Shown here: positions 51,176 through 64,000 of the stretch, piece by piece
Position numbering within the stretch: the first letter of the stretch is position 1
Layout: every line of letters begins with the position of its first letter
Source of the DNA: Phymorhynchus buccinoides
Lineage: Eukaryota; Mollusca; Gastropoda; Neogastropoda; Raphitomidae
Direction: 5' to 3'
Length of the DNA: 64,000 nucleotides
Assembly: GCA_017654935.2 (NCBI GenBank)
Contig: CM065710.1
Location: 9,948,176 to 10,012,175 of the forward strand
The notes under the pieces: model-generated
Databases searched by the model: none
Told to the model about the DNA's origin: nothing
Seen by the model: only the letters and a program-made list of their open reading frames with translations
Translations under genes and position numbers: made by a program

Positions 51176-51566
51176 CAGTCCTTCAGTTTGATCTTGGCTT
51201 CATTGGTAAAGGCCTGACTGAAAATATTAATAACATATGACATTAAAGGACAACACTATAGACAATTACATCAAGAAAAAAGAACGAAAAAAGAGAGACG
51301 GAGAGAGAGAGAGAGAGATGGGTGGGACACCTCCCTCTCCTCTCTCTGTATCCCCACTAAGAATATAGAGGATTAGCTCCACAGAGCATCATGCTTGGCG
51401 TGACAAAAATCCCCACTAAGTTATCATGGGTCTGCACAGCCTTAAGCCAGAGGCAGTCTTCAGTTTGAACTTGCTCATTGTGTAAAGCCTGCACTTAAAA
51501 CATTACTAACATATTGACAGTAAAGACAAACACTATAGACAAATACTCAAGAAAAGAAAAAGGAAA

Positions 51567-51628
<62 letters not shown>

Positions 51629-51640
51629 AAAAAGAAGAAA
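51160..51640. repeat. Direct duplication of about 260 bp with GA-rich tail
   Basis: 51170-51330 and 51440-51640 share 'cagtcttcagtttga', 'aaagcctg', 'taacatattgacagtaaaga', 'caacactatagacaa', 'caagaaaa', followed by a (GA)n run. No coding sequence. Confidence 0.75.
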
Positions 51641-51819
51641 CACGATAAGATTTGTTCCCTTAAAAAACTATTCTAAATTTTTACATAGAAGTCGTACATA
51701 AAACAAAAAAGCCAAAATAGATTATATAAGCAAAGTCTGAACACAATTTGCATCCATAGGAACTAACCAAAACAAAAAAAATAATCGCAAGCGATAAGAC
51801 TTTCACAAAGATGTTAAAC

Positions 51820-52310
51820 AACCGTAAGATTATATTCGCCGTCTGAGGGAGGAAGACAGTTCCAATGTCAAAGGGTCATGATGAGGGGTGCTACGAAGGA
51901 TGACGATGAGTTCGATGCGGCCTTGAAAGGTGTAGGACAGTGGGAACAGGGAAGAGAGTTGAGGGATCGTTGGGAGTCGGAGAATTGTGCTGTCGTGCAT
52001 TTTTTTCGTGCTCTCAACGTGCCTGGCCTGTCTTGGTTCGGGGAGCCACGAACTTGGCAGCTCCCTCGGTGACTGCACCCACGCCATATGATGATCGTTT
52101 TGGGCGATAGGTTTCCAGGAGAAACTGTTGATCGTCAAAGTCCGTCAGGGACACTTCAGGGTGTTCTGAAGCGGTTCTTTTGCCCTCATGGTACGTGCAC
52201 CAAACTGGAGTTCTCCATAGAGGATGCATTTGGGAGGAGCTCATTCAGAAATTCTAAAACAGCCCAGCCAGCGGAGCTGAGACCTACCTGCGAAGAAACG
52301 TAAAGAGCGC
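51820..52310. mobile_element. Unclassified interspersed repeat of the 'tatagcgcttt' type
   Basis: 'gagggaggaagacagttcca', 'atgtcaaagggtcatgatga', 'ggggtgctacgaaggatgac' resembles the 3' part of the repeat at 63245-64000 ('gaggaggcagagaattccaa', 'agggatggtg'). The open frames on both strands have no recognisable domain. Confidence 0.45.
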
Positions 52311-53354
52311 TGGGCATGGCTGTCCGCTGGAGGATCTGTGTCAGGGATCTTGTCCTGCCATTTCACTTTTTGAGTCGCTTGAGCAGGCAGTGAAAGGAAA
52401 CGGTTAGTTCTTTAGCATGCCTTTGGTATACAGTCACATTTCACAATACCGCATAGAAAATAGCAAACGAGGCATTTCACAAGTAGATCACATACAACAC
52501 ACTACGCACAACTCTGACCGGGGTACGAATTCACAAGAAATCACTCACAAAATTCAAAACAATAACAGTGAACTAAATAACACCTTTCACAAAAAGATCA
52601 CACACAAACAATTAGAAAATGTAAAGCCGTACAGTACCGCAACCCAAAAAATACACATTTGTTTTTACACAAATCACACACGCACGAAATAACACACAAT
52701 CAAACGCACGCACAAAAAAGATGAACAAAACTGGAAATGTGTTTGGACTGCACTGGCTTATTCGTTTTTTTTCCCTTCTTTCTCCCCCCCCCCCCTCATT
52801 TCTTTTTTCCTCCATGATCAGTCAGTCGCATGAGGGGAAACTCTTTTGGCTGTCGCCGTCTGCCTTTGGAGTGTTCTCCCCGGGCACGTCAGGCCGCCAT
52901 TGTTGCTGTTGGCGGTTTGGGTGTTCGGAGGCTTGCCTTGCTCTATGACTTGCATTTTGAGATGTCGTGAACGCAAAACATGTGTTAAAAATGTTTAAGT
53001 TAAGCTTGTGAATGTCTCATAAGGAATTAATGTTGAGGGGGTTTTCACACACATAACACAAGTTACACACACCACACCACAAACTTCTACACAACATGGC
53101 CAACACAAACAACACATAAAAATAAAACCACACACACACACAAAAACACACACACACACCGCTGCCACACTACCTACACATACGTAACACACACACACAC
53201 AATGCATAAGATGAAGAAACAAACAAAAACATATGTAAACGAGCAATCTAAACTGATACGACCACAAATCCCACACACAAAAAACACGTCAAAAAGCCTG
53301 TCACCAACAAAGGTTGTATGTACGGTAGATGAGGTGTCGGTATTTGTGAGAAGG
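52311..53354. other. Non-coding stretch with CACAA-rich simple sequence
   Basis: 52430-52720 and 53040-53200 are CA/CACAA-rich. 52780-52980 is GC-richer and unrecognised. The terminal exon(s) of the Rab gene (hypervariable tail with C-terminal cysteines) would be expected hereabouts or in the gap but were not identified. Confidence 0.45.
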
Positions 53355-53690
53355 TTTATTATCAGCCCCCCCCCATGGGGATACTGGGGGGTCTTTCGCA
53401 CAAAGAGTTCCCCCACCTTTGCGGAAGTTCTGTGCTTGCAACTTCCCCTAATATGTCACTCTCTTGATTCCTCTTTTCCTTGCTTACTCAGTTACTGTCA
53501 TACGCTATTTCGATCTTACCGGCCCATTCTCCTAGCCTTTTTATACAAAGTCTTACAAAGATCTCTGAGCCGAAGTCGGACATGCTGGGCCTAAACTATC
53601 TCCTTTTTAAGTTTAGGCGGCATAGCAGCAGCATGACGCATCTACGCTCATATGACAGGAAAACTGTCTGAGCGAACGAGAAGAAGAAAT
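53355..53690 (+). mobile_element. SINE-like repeat, family B type 1
   Basis: 'ttatcagcccccccccatgg', 'ggatactggggggtctttcg', 'tgcttgcaacttcccctaat', 'gccgaagtcggacatgctgg', 'cagcatgacgcatctacgct' and '(gaa)n'. Confidence 0.75.
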
Positions 53691-54004
53691 TATCAGCCTT
53701 CATATTCTTTTTGTGAAGGTACTTCGGTCAAGTACGGTACCCCTTGCACATGCTCCCACACACACACACATCATCTTTCTTCCACTGATCATCCCAAACA
53801 GCCGAAAGCAGTTGACACTATGGTACAAATGCACCAGCTAGGATGAGAAAAGTACGTGTGTGGACCCATTTTTTTTTATACCCGCCAACGTGGGCAGCCA
53901 CTCGACTTTGGAGGATATTTTCTTACATATACTAGTCATAGATATAAGGCACAGGGGGACAGTCGTCTTGAGAAAAAATATCAACTTATAGTGTGAAAAA
54001 ATAC

Positions 54005-54310
54005 GTATTCTTTGTTAGTAGCATAATGGCAGCATTGACGCGTCAGCGCTCTTATGACAGGAAACTGAGCGATCGACACCCCCCCCAAAAAAAATTAATA
54101 TTCACTTAAAAAAAGGGATAGCGTGTAGTATGGAGACGTCAGAAAGGGAATATGGCAGGAAAACTGTGAGCGATTGAAAAAAAACACACACAACATTTTC
54201 CAGTAATTTCACCACTTTAAAAAAAAAATAGCTGCTAGAAAGGAAAGATAGACCAGAAAGGGAATATGACGGAACTGTCTGAGCGATTGACCAAAGACAA
54301 AAAAAAACAA
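54005..54310 (+). repeat. Three copies of the SINE B 3' end
   Basis: 'tatgacaggaaactgagcga', 'tatggcaggaaaactgtgag', 'tatgacggaactgtctgagc' and 'gattga', each followed by an A-rich run, recur at 54050, 54150 and 54265. This is another case of an element border multiplied in tandem. Confidence 0.65.
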
Positions 54311-54329
54311 TTTTTGGTTTTCACACTTA

Positions 54330-55125
54330 ACATTTCGCTGCAGCCATTTTTCATCAAAAAAAAATACCATTAACCTAATGGGCAGAGAAAAAAAAAATCT
54401 GCAAACATTGTGAATTCCTCGTGAGATGAAACAGTAGACCTATCCTTACCTCCCAAAATGAAGGAAAATCAGGTCTTCACCGAGAAGGTGCTAGAATTTC
54501 ACTTTAGGCCATCTGGCCTAACAGCCACAAACCTTAGGCCAATTTCAACAATTTTAGGCCTCTCACTCGGTCACAAGTGCTGTCGATCTCTGCTTGTTGT
54601 TAACGATCCCCAAACTGAAAGTGCGACTTGCCCGCTATAAGTTTTGTCTTCTTTTGGGAGCATTTCAATCAAAAACCAGGGAAACAATGACGCTAAAGGA
54701 GGGAAAGATCAAGGGGGGGGGGACTTTTTTCCCCACCCACTACAGTGTGGAAACGTCCACAATAAGCAGCAAGGGAAGCAACTATCACGAGGCAATGCCT
54801 TGTGCTAGCAAAATCATGACGCGACAAAAGTTAGCTTTTTGATCTCTGTCACATGCGGTGCAAGCAAAACTTTGTTCACTCGTTGTATAAAAAAACGGAT
54901 ACACTTCGTTGTTCATAAAGAAACCAGACTACTCGTGCCGATTTGGTAATCAACCTTCGAGCCACTGGGCCGACAGGATGTGACTTTTAGGAATTTTGTA
55001 ATTTTCGGCCGACGGCAAAACAACAACCTGCTTCAGATAACAGCCCTGATGATGCTTTTAGTGACATGGGTGTATAAAACTCATTGCGGTGCATTAAATG
55101 TCGACATTGGCGGTGAAAGGGTTAA
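54330..55125 (+). mobile_element. piggyBac-like MITE relative
   Basis: 'acatttcgctgcagccattt', 'ttcatcaaaaaaaaatacca' at left and 'gacattggcggtgaaagggt', 'taa' at right. The interior differs from the 782-bp type ('tttaggccatctggcctaac', 'cgataacagccctgatg'-like), so it may be a different subfamily. Confidence 0.65.
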
Positions 55126-55175
55126 AAAGGATAGCGGTGCTAGTATGGAGAGCAGATAAGCAAGGAATGACTCAC

Positions 55176-60719
<5,544 letters not shown>

Positions 60720-61547
60720 GGCGCTTGCTTGCTTTCTCTATTTTTCTCCGCTTTCCTCCCTCAACTTGAGCACTAGCTCACCACACCACCACACACACCT
60801 TTCCAACAAAACGCCCACTTCAACAAATCAGCAGACCCCCGTCAAGTCAAATAAATCAAACCAGCAAAACAGCCCTTAGTCGTGTCAGATGGCTTTCATT
60901 CAAGGAAGCGGAGAATTTTACAAAGTTCTGACTTCAGCATCAGCAGAACAGCTCGGGGCGCGCAGGGAGATTATTATTTTCTCTTGTTGATCGACGCTGG
61001 ATATCCGTTGCGATGTTCTGAAATTACAGAAGAGGAAGAAGAAGAAAAAAAAGGTTGCAACTATGCATACATGTACTTTTGCATGCTCAGTCATATTTGT
61101 TTTATATGCTACACATATATTGCATGTATATACACTGGTCTATGTTTGCACACCCATGTGCATGGATATGTTCTTCTTCTACTTCTTCTTTCCTTTAGTG
61201 CCCACAATCAACAGGCTGATGTTTTGGCACTTTTGGTCAATGACAAACAATGAAACATACACACAATTTCATAATGCAAAAATATATGCTCACACAACAG
61301 TGGTAACACACACACATACATACACACTCTAACACACACACAGTTATACACACACATCCTTCCCCCATCACACACACACACGCAGTATGATACACAAAGG
61401 CGTGCACATACTGATACACATGCGTGTAAGCATGCACACACATGTCTACAGGTATGTCTATGCATGTGTATGCACCACACAAACACACGCACATACACAC
61501 AAGCACACACACAACATGCCTATTCTCCCCTGGCTTTGACAGACAAC
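60720..61547. other. Upstream flank of the Rab gene, simple repeats
   Basis: The minus-strand 5' UTR and promoter should lie here. No TATA box or other clear element was recognised. 61255-61515 is CA-rich. 60530-60630 has (GA)n, (CT)n and CA runs inside intron 1. Confidence 0.45.
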
Positions 61548-62405
61548 TTATATGTGTTGCTTGAAATGTGTGTTTTTTAAAGGATTTGATGTATTTGTGT
61601 CTCGATCAGGCACACAACGGTCTACGATCCAGAATGCTATCATTGACCTAGCCGTTAGCCCCCACACCGCGGCCACAAATAAAAAGATCATAAGTCTTAA
61701 CACATTGAATGGTGAACAGGCATCAATTGATGCATCAATCAAGTCTCAAGTATACAACTTCATACAAACTTCAACTTAAATTAATTTTATCTAAAAAAAA
61801 TGACAGAGATCTGCATTTTGTAAATTAAAAAGGAAAAATAATGTTGTTTTAATTCTTTTCGAATCTACAAACATTAACAACTATTTGTGTTCGATCAATG
61901 CCTAAAGCTTTTACACAATTTCTATACTACCATCAGTATGACTCACTGACACATAAGTGACAGTTCAATCTTCCTACCACTGAAAATGACAACCTGAACC
62001 ACACAGTTGAGTTGTTGAACTTGGAGCTCTTCAATTTCAAGCTGGCAGCAGACGAACGCAATCAACAAGTTTTCTGGACGTTAAAGCTGAAGGTTTTGAA
62101 TCTACATAATTACAGGAGAGAACAGAAGATATAAAGTATCTTATATACCTTGCATTAGTCAACCAAATTCACTTACTACAATTACTATAATTGTCGATTG
62201 TAGTCAGGCAGCCAAGCTGTCAGTCACTGCAAACCGGAAGTCCTTGATCATAACATTGACACTTCCTGTTTTTTAATCGACTCGGAATGCACAATCATTT
62301 GTAATGTTTTTGCACATCTTTTAACATTAAAAACCATATGTGTTGCTTGAAATGTATGTGTTTTAAAGGATTTGATGTATTTGTGTCTGGATCAGGCACA
62401 CAACA
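61548..62405. repeat. Pair of direct repeats of about 68 bp spaced by 0.8 kb
   Basis: 61550-61618 and 62336-62404 share 'atgtgttgcttgaaatg', 'ttttaaaggatttgatgtat', 'ttgtgtc(t)ggatcaggcac', 'acaac'. The sequence between has no recognised gene. They could be remnants of a terminal-repeat element or a local duplication. Confidence 0.7.
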
Positions 62406-62924
62406 CGACAAAACCTTTCAAATAAAACATTCCTAAGTGACGACATCAATTTGTGTGTATTTCTTCTGCATTGCCCAAAGTCTGTGTACACGTCACGAAA
62501 AAGTATGGCGCCAGTTTACAAGTTTGTGGAAACCCGATAAACAAAAATTATTCAAGTGGTGGAAAGTTTAGATTTTACACGCTAGAGCTCAACGCAGACG
62601 CTTTATTAGCATCTGGACAACAACCCGATTTTCTCTCAACAATTTTAGTGGCCAGGATTTTCCATATTCGGGTATGTTTTCCAACATTCGGCCTCTATGT
62701 TTAGCAACTGTGCATGCTCCAACTTGCAGGCTTTCAGTTTCACTCACTGTTTTAAACGTCACTTTTTTGTTCTTCAACTTCTATGAGAACGGGAGTACAA
62801 TGGAGGAGGGCCCGTGCGCGTTTTTTTTTTTGTGTGTGTGTGTGTACATGTGTGTATATATATATGAGACAACTTTTCGCATTCTATCAGTCTATGCAAA
62901 AGTGTCCCTAACCTGTTTCATTGG
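62406..62924. other. Unrecognised non-coding sequence
   Basis: Contains a (TG)n/(TA)n run at 62820-62865. No gene or element recognised. Confidence 0.4.
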
Positions 62925-63245
62925 TTACCGGAGAAAACGGCCCTTGACGAAAACGGCCTCCATACAAAAACGGGGCCCTTGTCCTATACGAAAACGGCCC
63001 TACTCGAAACAAAACGAAAACGGCCCTACTGTTATTATTAATAACGAAAACGGCCTTACTCAAAATACGAAAACGGCCCTTCAACAAGTGAACAACCAAA
63101 ATGGCCCTACAAGTACAACAACCAAAACGGCCTTACAACAACCAAAATGGCCCTACGACAACCAAAACGGCCCCGGCTAGTGTCAATAATGAAAACGGCC
63201 CTACAACAACCAAAACGGCCATACAACAACCAAAACGGCCTTACA
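62925..63245 (+). repeat. Minisatellite with core 'acaaccaaaacggcc(ct)t'
   Basis: About 17 units of 15-22 bp. Early units read 'cgaaaacggccctact' and later ones 'acaaccaaaacggcctt'. Drift is gradual along the array. Confidence 0.88.
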
Positions 63246-63438
63246 ACACAAAAATAATATAATAACATTACATTTGTATAGCGCTTTACCTCAGATGATC
63301 CCAAAGCGCTTTACAATCATTATTCATCAACAGATACCAAAAAACAACATTCAAGAGTGACACCAACCACCAACAGTGCCTATGCAAAGCAACTCTCTCT
63401 CTCTCTCTCCTAAACACACGCACACACACAAAACACGC

Positions 63439-63471
<33 letters not shown>

Positions 63472-64000
63472 TAAACACACAATTATTGATGCCAACTCGT
63501 TCATACCCCATTCGGTAAGCAACAGCAACTGAGCCGCATGGACTGACTACATACACCAACACACACACACAAACGCACCCTCACACACAACGTACGCACA
63601 GCAGACGAGACACGCAGCACAAACCACACTGCGTAGCACACACAACCCACCTTGGACCAAAATACCACAAGGCACACATTCATGCGGTCCCACGCACGCG
63701 CGCGCACAAACACACCACACACACTCACACACACACACACACACACCACACAAACACGCACACACCACACACACACACACACGCACACAAAACACAGACA
63801 CAAACCGCTTAATTCAATCTTCCCTCACGTGCACACAACGATAGACAATTGATCAAATATTTAGGGTGCAGCAGGTAAAAGATGGGTTTTAAGAGAGGTT
63901 TTTTGAATGAGGGGACTGAGTTGGAGTGGTCGGAGAGGAGGAGGCAGAGAATTCCAAAGGGATGGTGTTTGACAAGAAAGAACGTTGGCCAGCAGATTTG
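63245..64000 (+). mobile_element. Interspersed repeat with 'tatagcgcttt' start, split by CA repeats
   Basis: 'acatttgtatagcgctttac', 'cccaaagcgctttacaatca' opens the element. 63400-63850 is (CA)n/CACG-rich. 63870-64000 ('gggttttaagagaggttttt', 'tgaatgaggggactgagttg', 'ggcagagaattccaaaggga') continues a repeat type common in marine invertebrate genomes. It runs off the window. Confidence 0.55.

Noticed and set aside
51830..52303. Short protein-coding genes on both strands
   Set aside because: No conserved domain or splice structure. The sequence resembles an interspersed repeat also seen at the end of the window.
63500..63852. Cys/Val-rich open frames
   Set aside because: Translations of (CA)n repeats.

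Overview
The window is a repeat-saturated stretch of an animal nuclear genome, most likely a mollusc and probably a gastropod. The evidence is split genes with GT-AG introns, metazoan CPT1 and Rab11-type proteins, MITEs of several superfamilies, and a short interspersed repeat (consensus start near GATGAGACGATAAACCGAGG) that I recall from caenogastropod introns. That recollection is unverified. No bacterial features, CRISPR arrays, tRNA or rRNA genes were seen.

Layout. (1) 1-32.4 kb carries eleven consecutive plus-strand exons of a carnitine O-palmitoyltransferase 1 (CPT1) gene. They run from the N-terminal part of the catalytic domain (5330) to the IDRHLF region (31547) and include the catalytic-His exon (EHSYADAP, 20436-20641). 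Splice phases agree at all ten junctions. The membrane N-terminus and the last part of the catalytic domain are not in the window. (2) Around 32.96 kb the sequence folds back. From there to 50,097 it is, in minus orientation, a second copy of 15.2-32.9 kb, with patches that are near-identical and patches that are indel-rich. (3) A 500-N scaffold gap follows at 50098-50597. (4) 50.6-64 kb carries a minus-strand Rab11-type small GTPase gene (five exons found, start codon at 60719) among SINE and MITE copies.

The most striking pattern is that almost every exon of both genes is flanked by a tandem array of partial copies of its own edge. Arrays upstream of an exon repeat the splice acceptor plus the first codons. 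Arrays downstream repeat the last codons plus the splice donor. The intact exon is the unit at the exon-proximal end. Even the 2.6-kb, 30-bp minisatellite at 21.96-24.56 kb appears to derive from the acceptor of the exon that follows it. The same happens to MITEs: the 3' ends of a pogo-like and a piggyBac-like element are amplified about 10-13 times. This looks like a genome-wide process that amplifies short unique-sequence borders into VNTRs.

The inverted copy ends exactly at the contig end. That favours a fold-back or haplotype-join assembly artefact. However, the two arms differ by whole insertions, by array copy number and by codon-sized indels, so the second arm is not simply the same molecule read back.
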